From positions 17,306 through 24,459 of the forward strand of contig DLMZ01000008.1 in assembly GCA_002479415.1 (NCBI GenBank): a DNA stretch of 7,154 nt, in the 5' to 3' direction. Positions within the stretch are counted from its first letter, which is position 1. Each line of letters begins with the position of its first letter. The translations under genes and the position numbers were made by a program. The notes below the pieces were generated by a model, which saw only the letters and a program-made list of their open reading frames with translations, was not told where the DNA came from and ran no database searches. Below, piece by piece: positions 1 through 5,033 of this stretch. This DNA comes from Firmicutes bacterium UBA7523 (GTDB lineage: Bacteria; Bacillota; Dethiobacteria; Dethiobacterales; Dethiobacteraceae).

Positions 1-2
1 TG

Positions 3-302
3 ATTCTTCAGGGACACAATTATCCCCAAAACCCCTTAGCGGGGGTATTTATGATGATAATTTTTACATTACTGCTTTCACCAATCATAAGTTATGTTAG
101 GCTTAAAGCTAATTCAGTTATTGCAGCAGCCATTATGCACGGCTCCATTAACGGTACTTTGGGACTATCTATTATAGTAATTAAAGGAGGAAATGACCTA
201 ACTGTTGGTGGCACCGGCTTATCAGGTTTCATTGTTCTCGTAATTACTATAATCGGGTTGTTTGTTTATGATCGTGCTTTTGCTAAAGAGTCAATTATGT
301 AA
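3..302 (+). CDS. CPBP-family intramembrane metalloprotease, C-terminal part (5' end outside window)
   Basis: The frame is open from base 3 to the TAA at 300-302, giving the last 99 residues of a protein that starts before the window. The first residues, ILQGHNYP, match the segment that in CPBP (Abi/CAAX-protease-like) proteins lies just after the second motif (WHxPL). The third motif is visible as HGSIN at local residues 46-50 (H-x3-N), inside a membrane segment, after another hydrophobic stretch at about 15-30. A final hydrophobic helix precedes the short polar tail. Family knowledge: these are multi-pass membrane proteins related to Rce1 that cleave peptides within the bilayer or act in bacteriocin self-immunity. 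An ATG at 51 is internal and should not be taken as the start. The EExxxR motif is upstream and cannot be checked. Confidence 0.8.
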   Translation: MLQGHNYPQNPLAGVFMMIIFTLLLSPIISYVRLKANSVIAAAIMHGSINGTLGLSIIVIKGGNDLTVGGTGLSGFIVLVITIIGLFVYDRAFAKESIM

Positions 303-476
303 TCAATTAATCTGTTCCAATTCATTGCGAGGCAAATTATTAATACCGAAAACAGACGGGGATGCGGGGATTTCAAAGGTTTTTGGGTCTAGTGCCCCTT
401 GGCATATAGAGGCTATAATATAGTGTTTTTTTATAAAAGATTTGTATGAAAAAAATCTCTTAATAAGGAGATTCGT
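303..476. other. Intergenic or decayed stretch without a supportable gene
   Basis: No reading frame here has a convincing start, ribosome site and family match. Short stretches could be eroded remains of the N-terminal part of the CPBP gene whose tail follows at 477-636, but I cannot align them with confidence. A perfect 6-bp inverted repeat (aatctc at 454-459, gagatt at 468-473, 8-nt loop) encloses a ribosome-site-like aaggag (465-470) that sits 6 nt before an ATG at 477. Confidence 0.5.
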
Positions 477-636
477 ATGATCTTCTCTTGCGATTATATT
501 TACCTGGTTATTCAATAAAAGCGGTGGAAGTACATTCCTGGCGATAATTCTGCACGGTGTCGTAAACGCCCCCTCAGGCTGGTATCCATTAGGCACGTTT
601 ACAATTCTGAAAAGATTACAAAAGAAGATTCTGTAA
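477..636 (+). pseudogene. CPBP-family protease fragment, frameshifted and truncated
   Basis: From 481 to the TAA at 634-636 the + strand encodes SSLAIIFTWLFNKSGG followed by a hydrophobic stretch and the motif HGVVN. This is the third CPBP motif (H-x3-N) in its usual place after the FTWLFNKSGGS-type turn. The frame is closed upstream by a TGA at 478-480. The nearest ATG (477), which has a good aaggag site, is in another frame and gives only 13 codons. Removing one T near 485-489 would join that ATG to the CPBP frame as MIFSAIIFTWLF. Motifs 1 and 2 are absent, so the piece cannot be an active protease. It is a second, different CPBP copy from the one ending at 302. It may be a remnant of deletion between tandem CPBP genes. 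Confidence 0.65.
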
Positions 637-836
637 AACTAGTTCAACAGAATCAGGATAAATTACAGTTAACAGAAAAACAATTTGCACATTGGGCAGG
701 TAAAAGGGACATGGTCCTTATTGAAGTTGATAATGTGGAAGAAGTTGGGCCGTTTTCAATAAAAAAAAGACTATGTAATATGGATGACTGGCTTCCGGTT
801 AAAGAAATTGATAAGGATAAGGTAAGGTGGTTGTAA
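612..836 (+). pseudogene. C-terminal fragment of an unidentified protein
   Basis: The frame beginning around 612 and ending at the TAA at 834-836 encodes about 74 residues of ordinary soluble protein. It includes LTEKQFAHWAGKRDMVLIEV and later NMDDWLPVKEID. The composition (charged, with Trp and Pro in compact motifs) looks like real protein rather than a shadow. There is no ATG, GTG or TTG with a ribosome site at its beginning, and the frame upstream of 612 turns into the out-of-frame reading of the CPBP fragment. The first internal ATG (711) has only a poorly spaced ggga before it and would give 41 residues. I read it as the tail of a gene whose front was lost at a junction near 605-640. 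The family is not recognised; a PUA/ASCH-like or DUF365-like C-terminus is a weak guess. It ends just before the hydrolase start. Confidence 0.4.
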
Positions 837-838
837 AT

Positions 839-1582
839 ATGGTTGCTTTTCATTACCAAGGTTCAGGTGATGCAGTATTATTTATCCATGGTCTTGGCTC
901 TTCATCTGCTGTATGGGGAAAACAATTGGAAGTACTAAAAGAAGACTATCAGTTAATAACAGTTGATTTGTATGGACACGGTAACAACACAAAGACATCC
1001 AGTGATATCAGCATCAAACAAGCTGCAAAAAACATATCCGAAGAAATAAGAGAAAAAGAATTATCAAATATTACTATTGTAGGTCATAGCTTAGGTGGCC
1101 TGATAGCAATAGAGGTAGCTGACTACAATAAACATTTTATAGACAGGTTAATCCTAATAGATGTGCCTACTAAACAGACTGGAATGACATTGTTTAACTC
1201 TCTTTTCCTAAAAATGCTGGAGAAGGATTTCTCAAGGGTAGTTAAAGAGCATTACAAAAAAATGACTCAGGATGAAAGACTGTTGGGGGATCTGCTGGAA
1301 ACAGCACTAAGCACTGATAAAAACTCATATTATCAGTATATGAAAAGCCTACTTGAAACCGATTATTCAAAAAAGGCAAGAAGTTTAGATGCTCAGATTT
1401 ACCTTTTTGTATCCTCTTCATTGGTGAAGGATAAGGTAAAAGTTAAGCAGAGAATGAAAAAATATGGTTATGAACGAATCCAGGAAGACCGTTTATATTA
1501 TTATTCAGAAACGGGACATTTTTTAATGATTGAAAGTGCAGAGGATTTCAACCGTGAATTGTTAAAAATACTATCGGATTAG
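839..1582 (+). CDS. Alpha/beta hydrolase
   Basis: This 247-residue protein has the alpha/beta hydrolase core. The oxyanion region FIHGLGSS lies near residues 15-22, the DLYGHG turn near 43-48, and the nucleophile elbow GHSLGG places the catalytic Ser at residue 84. A late GHF places the catalytic His at residue 227. The acid is probably the Asp near residue 198, after the LFVSSS strand, but this is less certain. There is no signal peptide, so it is expected to be cytosolic. Substrate cannot be told from the sequence; esterase, lipase-like or C-C hydrolase activity are all possible. I chose ATG 839 because aaggtgg (824-830) lies 8 nt upstream; a GTG at 827 is an alternative adding four residues. 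A terminator follows within 10 nt, so this gene ends its transcript. Confidence 0.85.
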   Translation: MVAFHYQGSGDAVLFIHGLGSSSAVWGKQLEVLKEDYQLITVDLYGHGNNTKTSSDISIKQAAKNISEEIREKELSNITIVGHSLGGLIAIEVADYNKHFIDRLILIDVPTKQTGMTLFNSLFLKMLEKDFSRVVKEHYKKMTQDERLLGDLLETALSTDKNSYYQYMKSLLETDYSKKARSLDAQIYLFVSSSLVKDKVKVKQRMKKYGYERIQEDRLYYYSETGHFLMIESAEDFNRELLKILSD

Positions 1583-1591
1583 TTAAATACA

Positions 1592-1622
1592 TACCTCCTT
1601 GCAAAGGGGGGTAATTTTTTTT
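1592..1622 (+). terminator. Rho-independent terminator after the alpha/beta hydrolase
   Basis: The arm tacctcctt (1592-1600) pairs with aaggggggta (1604-1613) through one G-U pair and one bulged G. A run of eight T residues follows (1615-1622). It begins 9 nt after the hydrolase stop codon and separates that gene from the next operon. Confidence 0.8.
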
Positions 1623-1643
1623 GGAAAGAAATCTATATTAGTA

Positions 1644-1672
1644 TTGCCTTCTGGGTATGGACACGATATATT
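1644..1672 (+). promoter_or_regulatory. Putative sigma-A promoter of the DUF3796-XRE-CPBP operon
   Basis: A -35 box TTGCCT (1644-1649, 4 of 6 consensus) and a -10 box TATATT (1667-1672, 5 of 6) are separated by exactly 17 bp. The expected start of transcription is near 1679, leaving a leader of about 60 nt. It lies just after a terminator and before the first gene of a tight operon, which is where a promoter is needed. Confidence 0.55.
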
Positions 1673-1697
1673 TTTAACATAAAGATGGATAATGACA

Positions 1698-1711
1698 ACA
1701 TAAGGTTATGT
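1698..1711 (+). promoter_or_regulatory. Perfect inverted repeat, candidate operator of the XRE regulator
   Basis: ACATAA-gg-TTATGT is a perfect 6+6 inverted repeat with a 2-bp centre. It is located about 20 bp after the predicted transcription start and about 30 bp before the first ATG. Short symmetric sites of this size are typical for dimeric XRE-family repressors, and such a repressor is the second gene of the operon. Autoregulation is an inference. Confidence 0.45.
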
Positions 1712-1739
1712 AAAAATAACATTTAGGGAGGCATTTGTA

Positions 1740-2075
1740 ATGAAAAAGAATAATTTAAGGTATTTAGGATATTTGGGATTTATTGGGCTATTGGGGGTGC
1801 CTACAGGTAATTATGGGCTCTTTGGGTTCTTTGGTGCTTTTGCCTTTTTTGCCTGGGGGCAGATCCGAAATGACGAGATGTTTAAAATAAATATTGCTAA
1901 GGCTGGACTGAACGCTTTTGTAATTTCCTTTGTCGGCTTAGTGCTTGCCATGGCGGCTATATCCATTCTTCGAATACAAGAAACAGCTGCCCTGTTTATT
2001 GGAGGCATCTTTTTTGTCCAACTTATGACCTTTATAATATCCTTTTATGTCTATGAAAGAAGAGGTGACCTTTAA
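1740..2075 (+). CDS. Small membrane protein, DUF3796-like
   Basis: This is a 111-residue, very hydrophobic protein. A short basic start (MKKNNLRYLG) leads into a Gly/Phe-rich hydrophobic hairpin (about 8-20 and 26-41) containing repeated LGF/FGF steps. A polar segment NDEMFKINIAKAGLNAF (44-60) follows, then two further membrane helices (about 58-78 and 83-104) and a charged tail. The glycine-phenylalanine front and the polar linker resemble the DUF3796 family of Firmicutes, which is often encoded beside a small XRE regulator. The function is unknown. The agggagg site at 1725-1731 is 8 nt before the ATG. The next gene starts one base after the stop, so the two are almost certainly translated together. 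A role as a membrane partner or sensor for the regulator is inference only. Confidence 0.75.
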   Translation: MKKNNLRYLGYLGFIGLLGVPTGNYGLFGFFGAFAFFAWGQIRNDEMFKINIAKAGLNAFVISFVGLVLAMAAISILRIQETAALFIGGIFFVQLMTFIISFYVYERRGDL

Positions 2076-2076
2076 A

Positions 2077-2289
2077 ATGAAGATTGTAATCAGGTCACGT
2101 ATGAAAGAGCTAAGAGCAAGATATGATTTAACCCAGGAACAGCTCGCCAATATAGTTGATGTACGTAGAGAAACTATAGGTCATATTGAGAAGAATAAGT
2201 ATAATCTTTCTCTGATACTTGCCTACAAGATCTCTAGGGCTCTAAAGAGCACCATTGAAGAAGTTTTTACCTTTGAAGAGGTAAGCTAA
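2077..2289 (+). CDS. Small XRE-family transcriptional regulator
   Basis: The 70-residue protein is essentially a bare Cro/CI-type helix-turn-helix. LRARYDLTQEQLANIV (12-27) forms the first two helices, and VRRETIGHIEKNKYNLSL (29-46) contains the recognition helix and the conserved I-E-K-x-K turn. A last helix, YKISRALKSTIEEVF, completes the fold. Length and form match the stand-alone YozG-like regulators. ATG 2077 is chosen because gaggtga (2062-2068) lies 8 nt upstream and the preceding gene stops at 2075. An ATG at 2047 would add ten residues that overlap that gene. It has no ligand-binding domain, so any signal may come through a partner, possibly the neighbouring membrane protein. The inverted repeat at 1698-1711 is the best candidate binding site. 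Confidence 0.88.
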   Translation: MKIVIRSRMKELRARYDLTQEQLANIVDVRRETIGHIEKNKYNLSLILAYKISRALKSTIEEVFTFEEVS

Positions 2290-2321
2290 AACCATTAGAT
2301 AGCATTAGGAGGGTATTAGAA

Positions 2322-3164
2322 GTGAACAGTATAAGTATATGGTGGAAAATTATTTTAAGATTATTGTTATGTTATTTGTTGGTCCAGCTGGCACCTGCAG
2401 TTGTAGTAATAGCATCTGGGATAGTTTTTGGTCCCATTACTACCCTGGATGCTGCAGTCCTTTCACAGGGGCAAATCCATTTTATTGCCTGGGGATCTCT
2501 TGTTGTTGTCGCTACTGTTGTAATCCTGTTGGCTCGTTTTATAGATAGAAGACCTATTGCGGAGCTAGGTATGACCCTTCCGACAAAAGCAATATCCACA
2601 GCCTTTCTTGGAATAGGGCTTGGTGCCATTGCTCCTGTTTTGATGTTTATTATTCTTTGGTCAGTTGGAGGTTATAAAATTACCGGGGTCAACCCTGAAG
2701 TATCTTTTCTTTCTCTTGGTGCGTTTTTTCTGATAGTGGTACCCGCAGCACTTAACGAAGAGATTGTATTTAGGGGATACACAATAGCTAATCTTAAAGA
2801 GCGGTTGGGAACGGGGCTTCTTTTAACAGTGAGTGCTATAATCTTCATCCTATTTCATACAACATCCGTGCTGACAATAATGACTCCGGTTGCTTTTATA
2901 AGCTATCTCCTGGGAGGTTTGCTCCTCGCCATGGCATATGTTTACAGATTAAACCTCTGGCTTCCCATGTGGATACATATTAGCAACAACTATATTTACA
3001 GTCTCCTGTTCGCACCGTCTGTGGGTGTTTTTGAAGGCACGATGGTGGTTGGGAAAGCAATAAGTGATATTATTGATGCTACATGTGTTCTTACAGCAGT
3101 TATTGTCATGGGCTTTATAGTTAAGAAAAATGGAAGACCTTTTCCAAAGTCTCTAAGGCTATAA
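2322..3164 (+). CDS. CPBP-family intramembrane metalloprotease (complete)
   Basis: This is a 280-residue polytopic membrane protein with all three CPBP (Abi/Rce1-like) motifs. Motif 1 is EEIVFRGY with the Glu pair at 146-147 and Arg 151, motif 2 is FILFH with His 179, and motif 3 is HISNN with His 219 and Asn 223. Hydrophobic helices are visible at about 10-33, 52-72, 92-116, 128-142, 165-178, 185-208 and 250-267. The catalytic glutamates and histidines are all present, so it is probably active; the substrate (peptide, prenylated peptide or bacteriocin) is unknown. Translation starts at a GTG, supported by aggaggg (2307-2313) at 8-nt spacing. It lies 32 nt after the XRE gene with no promoter or terminator between, so it is the third gene of that operon. 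It is not a close copy of the CPBP pieces at the left of the window. Confidence 0.88.
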   Translation: MNSISIWWKIILRLLLCYLLVQLAPAVVVIASGIVFGPITTLDAAVLSQGQIHFIAWGSLVVVATVVILLARFIDRRPIAELGMTLPTKAISTAFLGIGLGAIAPVLMFIILWSVGGYKITGVNPEVSFLSLGAFFLIVVPAALNEEIVFRGYTIANLKERLGTGLLLTVSAIIFILFHTTSVLTIMTPVAFISYLLGGLLLAMAYVYRLNLWLPMWIHISNNYIYSLLFAPSVGVFEGTMVVGKAISDIIDATCVLTAVIVMGFIVKKNGRPFPKSLRL

Positions 3165-3221
3165 TTAATCTATGATGCCGGCTACAGCATAAATATCCAA
3201 ATTGCTTAGAGTCAGCATCAC

Positions 3222-3304
3222 ATTTTTTTGAAACCTTGAGATAGGGAAGATGGTGATATGATGGAATATCAAGAGACAGGAAGGTTTGGAAGAATAACAA
3301 AAAA
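3222..3304 (+). repeat. Direct repeat, copy 1 (leader and start of the cysteine-rich gene)
   Basis: These 83 bases match 7071-7154 with one single-base A indel (3230s versus 7080s) and one substitution (A in gaatat, G in gagtat). The repeat begins sharply at a T7 tract; the bases before it are unrelated in the two copies. It spans the leader and the first 15 codons of the gene. Its right end cannot be set because copy 2 runs off the window. Confidence 0.92.
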
Positions 3305-3821
3305 CATGAGAAAACTGGGCTTTGCAGCTGCCATGGAGATAACTTTATTTGATTCATTAGAATTTCCAAACTTAAAAAAGAAAGAGCAAGCGAAGTACTT
3401 AGAAACAGTTATGGAAAGAATGGAGAGAAACATCGGTTTAGAGAATACTAACAGAGTATTATATGAATGTGGTGCCCAATGCTGTGGTAAATCATGGTCA
3501 AGTTTTGTTAAACAGATATGGGATAATTCAAAGTCACTTGAAGATTTTTTTGTAAATTTGAATAATGAAGAAAAGAAATATGACACTCGCATTACTTATG
3601 ACCCCCAACACAAATCCATTACAGTAGTTAGAAATAAATGTATATGTGGTTTAATAAACAAAGGAAACATTTTTAAAGAAAACAATACTTTTTGCAACTG
3701 CAGTATTGGTCATATGTCAGTTTTTTTCAATTCCATTTTCGTGGTTGAAAGTATTCAATTAATGAAATCAATTTACGCCGGTGATGAGAGGTGTGAATGG
3801 ATTATCAGATTGAAGGAATAA
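3258..3821 (+). CDS. Cysteine-rich protein of unknown function (possibly DUF6144-like)
   Basis: This is a 187-residue soluble protein without signal peptide or membrane helix. An N-terminal helical region rich in Met, Lys and Glu (about 1-65) is followed by a cysteine pattern: ECGAQCCG (Cys 71, 75, 76), KCICG (Cys 128, 130), FCNCSIGH (Cys 146, 148) and ERCEW (Cys 179). The paired Cys motifs and the final segment (a helix, then ERCEWIIRL) recall clostridial cysteine-rich proteins annotated as DUF6144 or as V4R-like or ATC-hydrolase-like sensors; I am not certain which. The pattern suggests metal, metalloid or iron-sulphur binding. ATG 3258 has gggaag (3244-3249) 8 nt upstream; ATG 3261 is equally possible. 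Its front is duplicated after arsC, which hints at a link with metalloid resistance, but this is inference. Confidence 0.75.
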   Translation: MMEYQETGRFGRITKNMRKLGFAAAMEITLFDSLEFPNLKKKEQAKYLETVMERMERNIGLENTNRVLYECGAQCCGKSWSSFVKQIWDNSKSLEDFFVNLNNEEKKYDTRITYDPQHKSITVVRNKCICGLINKGNIFKENNTFCNCSIGHMSVFFNSIFVVESIQLMKSIYAGDERCEWIIRLKE

Positions 3822-3846
3822 CTATTTTACTTTGAGCTTGCCAGAA

Positions 3847-4028
3847 ATGAGAAAATATCAGCATATATGTCCAAGCACAAGCACAGAGGAAGATACTTTT
3901 GCTAAGTTCAGGAAAGAAGCCGAGGAGAAGTGGCAAAGTGGGAAGCAAAGAAATGGTATTACGCGACTTTTATTGCCCTGATTTGGTTGCTTGTAATATG
4001 GCTGATAGTCAAAGATTTCTTATTTTGA
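3847..4028 (+). pseudogene. Small single-pass membrane protein gene with an 8-bp frameshifting duplication
   Basis: The ATG at 3847 opens 44 codons ending in TGA at 3979-3981: a charged, helical segment (EEDTFAKFRKEAEEKW). From about 3936 another frame carries EAKKWYYATF and then a classic membrane helix (ALIWLLVIWLIV) ending VKDFLF at the TGA at 4026-4028. At the switch point there is a tandem pair aagtggca/aagtggga (3928-3935 and 3936-3943). Removing one unit restores a single frame of 57 residues that reads smoothly across the join. I therefore read the gene as broken by this duplication. Alternatively the last 32 codons could be expressed alone from GTG 3930, but its ribosome site is too close. 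The family is not recognised. Confidence 0.5.
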
Positions 4029-4069
4029 ATAATATACAACTAGCGTTATTGTTTTGAGGGTATTTTACA

Positions 4070-4492
4070 ATGGAAATATGGATGTTCACTATTTTAATTT
4101 TTAGTAGCTTTGTGGCTGCACTCGTATCTGGGGCTGCCGGATTCGGCGGTTTTTTATTGCTTCTGCCAGTTGTCACTGCCTGTGTCGGTGCAGAGATTGC
4201 AGTCCCGGTGCTTACACTTGCCCAGCTAATTTGAAACATTTCTCGCATGGGAACGGGATGGAAACAAATAAAATGGGATACTGTTGGGTGGTTTTGTCTT
4301 ACGGCCTTGCCCCTTTCTGCATTAGGAGCGTTTGGTTTTTCTGTTTTGCCTAAATATATTGTGACACGTTGTATAGGTGCAGTATTGATTCTTCTTGTTA
4401 TCTTAAAAATCAAAAAAATATTTGAATTGAAAGGAAACAAGAGAACATTGCTCATAGGTGGTGCAATAACGTTGTCGCCAATTGAGATGTAG
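4070..4492 (+). pseudogene. TauE/SafE-type membrane exporter, nonsense-mutated and truncated
   Basis: ATG 4070, with tgaggg 9 nt upstream, starts a membrane protein with the TauE/SafE N-terminus. A first helix runs into SGAAGFGGFLLLLPVV (about residues 20-35, the conserved G-x-G-F-G-G turn), followed by VPVLTLAQLI. Codon 55 is TGA (4232-4234), after which the same frame continues with the expected NISRMGTGWKQIKWDTVGWF and two more helices. Family members usually carry Gly before N-(I/L)-S-R, so a single G-to-T change of GGA explains the stop. The frame ends at TAG 4490-4492, about 140 codons in, where relatives run to roughly 250 residues; the whole second repeat half is missing. The intact family exports or imports sulphite, sulphoacetate or related anions. 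This copy should not work. Confidence 0.8.
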
Positions 4493-4517
4493 TATCTATC
4501 TTGGTTGGCGATTTTTT
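4475..4517 (+). terminator. Probable rho-independent terminator before the ars promoter
   Basis: Arms tcgccaa (4475-4481) and ttggcga (4505-4511) form a perfect 7-bp stem, with a 23-nt loop that itself holds a small agat/atct hairpin. Six T residues follow (4512-4517). It overlaps the last codons of the truncated TauE/SafE frame and lies just ahead of the ars promoter, so it would insulate the operon. The large loop lowers certainty. Confidence 0.5.
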
Positions 4518-4541
4518 GTTGCAAATTTTGCAGAAAACATA

Positions 4542-4570
4542 TTGACAGCTATCGATGTGGCTGATATTAT
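4542..4570 (+). promoter_or_regulatory. Sigma-A promoter of the ars operon
   Basis: TTGACA (4542-4547, perfect -35) and TATTAT (4565-4570, 5 of 6 for -10) are exactly 17 bp apart. This is the strongest promoter in the window. Transcription should start near 4577, inside the inverted repeat that follows, with a leader of about 55 nt to arsR. Confidence 0.85.
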
Positions 4571-4576
4571 TATAGC

Positions 4577-4596
4577 ATATCGATAACATTCGATAT
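4577..4596 (+). promoter_or_regulatory. Candidate ArsR operator
   Basis: ATATCGA (4577-4583) and TCGATAT (4590-4596) form a perfect 7+7 inverted repeat around a 6-bp spacer, directly over the predicted start of transcription. A further TATCGAT half-site lies between the -35 and -10 boxes (4550-4556). ArsR/SmtB repressors bind such AT-rich dyads and release them on binding As(III), so the placement fits direct repression of the promoter. Confidence 0.7.
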
Positions 4597-4630
4597 CGTT
4601 GATGCGTATAAATTGTTGGGAGGTAATTTT

Positions 4631-4966
4631 ATGGAATATCCATATGCTGATTATGTTTTGGTTATAAAGGCTATATCAGATGAAACCCGATTAAAGATAA
4701 TTGACATGTTATCATGTGGAGAAATGTGTGCCTGCGATATATTAGAAGGGTTAAGCATTTCTCAATCCACTCTCAGCTATCATATGAAGATTCTATCTGA
4801 AAGTGCCCTTGTAAATGCAGTGCGTGATGGGTCATGGATGAGGTATACGCTGAACAAGGAAAAAACAGATGATGTCATAGCTTTCTTTAAAGGTATAACA
4901 AGTGAAAAGGAAAATTGTTTTTGCAAAAAATGCAAAAATCAAAAACCTAATAATCAATGTTGTTAA
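4631..4966 (+). CDS. arsR: ArsR-family arsenite-responsive repressor
   Basis: This is a 111-residue ArsR/SmtB winged-helix repressor. The start has the usual IKAISDETRLKIIDML (12-27). The metalloid site is CGEMCACDI, with Cys 33 and Cys 35 in the same place as the As(III)-binding pair of the E. coli-type ArsR (ELCVCDL) and Cys 29 close by. The recognition helix is SISQSTLSYHMKIL (42-55), followed by the wing (RDGSWMRYTL). The tail is unusual: five extra cysteines (96, 98, 101, 110, 111). ATG 4631 is chosen because gggaggt (4618-4624) lies 6 nt upstream; an upstream TTG at 4613 overlaps that site and is not the start. It is the first gene of the operon and should repress its own promoter until As(III) or Sb(III) binds. 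Confidence 0.93.
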   Translation: MEYPYADYVLVIKAISDETRLKIIDMLSCGEMCACDILEGLSISQSTLSYHMKILSESALVNAVRDGSWMRYTLNKEKTDDVIAFFKGITSEKENCFCKKCKNQKPNNQCC

Positions 4967-4996
4967 GACGCTTACCCCTTCGCTTCAGGATGCGTC
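4967..4996 (+). other. Short intergenic hairpin between arsR and the DUF2703 gene
   Basis: gacgc (4967-4971) and gcgtc (4992-4996) are 5-bp perfect arms around a 20-nt loop directly after the arsR stop codon. There is no T run, so it is not an intrinsic terminator. It could adjust mRNA stability or relative expression of arsR and the genes after it; this is speculative. Confidence 0.3.
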
Positions 4997-5033
4997 AAGC
5001 AAAATATAGTGAACTTCTCTGGGAGGCTCAAGG

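Noticed and set aside
303..596. A minus-strand frame opposite the CPBP fragment
   Set aside because: Its N-terminal part is simply the complement of the CPBP fragment (HGVVNAPSGWYPLG on the + strand), so it is a shadow.
2047..2076. An upstream ATG for the XRE regulator
   Set aside because: It overlaps the end of the DUF3796-like gene and adds residues outside the HTH fold; ATG 2077 has a good ribosome site.
4232..4234. The in-frame TGA of the TauE/SafE gene as selenocysteine or a recoded tryptophan
   Set aside because: Relatives carry Gly here, which is one base from TGA. TGA ends the DUF2703 gene normally and TGG is used for Trp throughout. The gene is also truncated at its 3' end.
4009..4524. 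A long minus-strand open frame of 171 codons
   Set aside because: It lies antisense to the TauE/SafE remnant, whose + strand frame has clear family motifs. The minus frame has no recognisable domain and no ribosome site that I could see.
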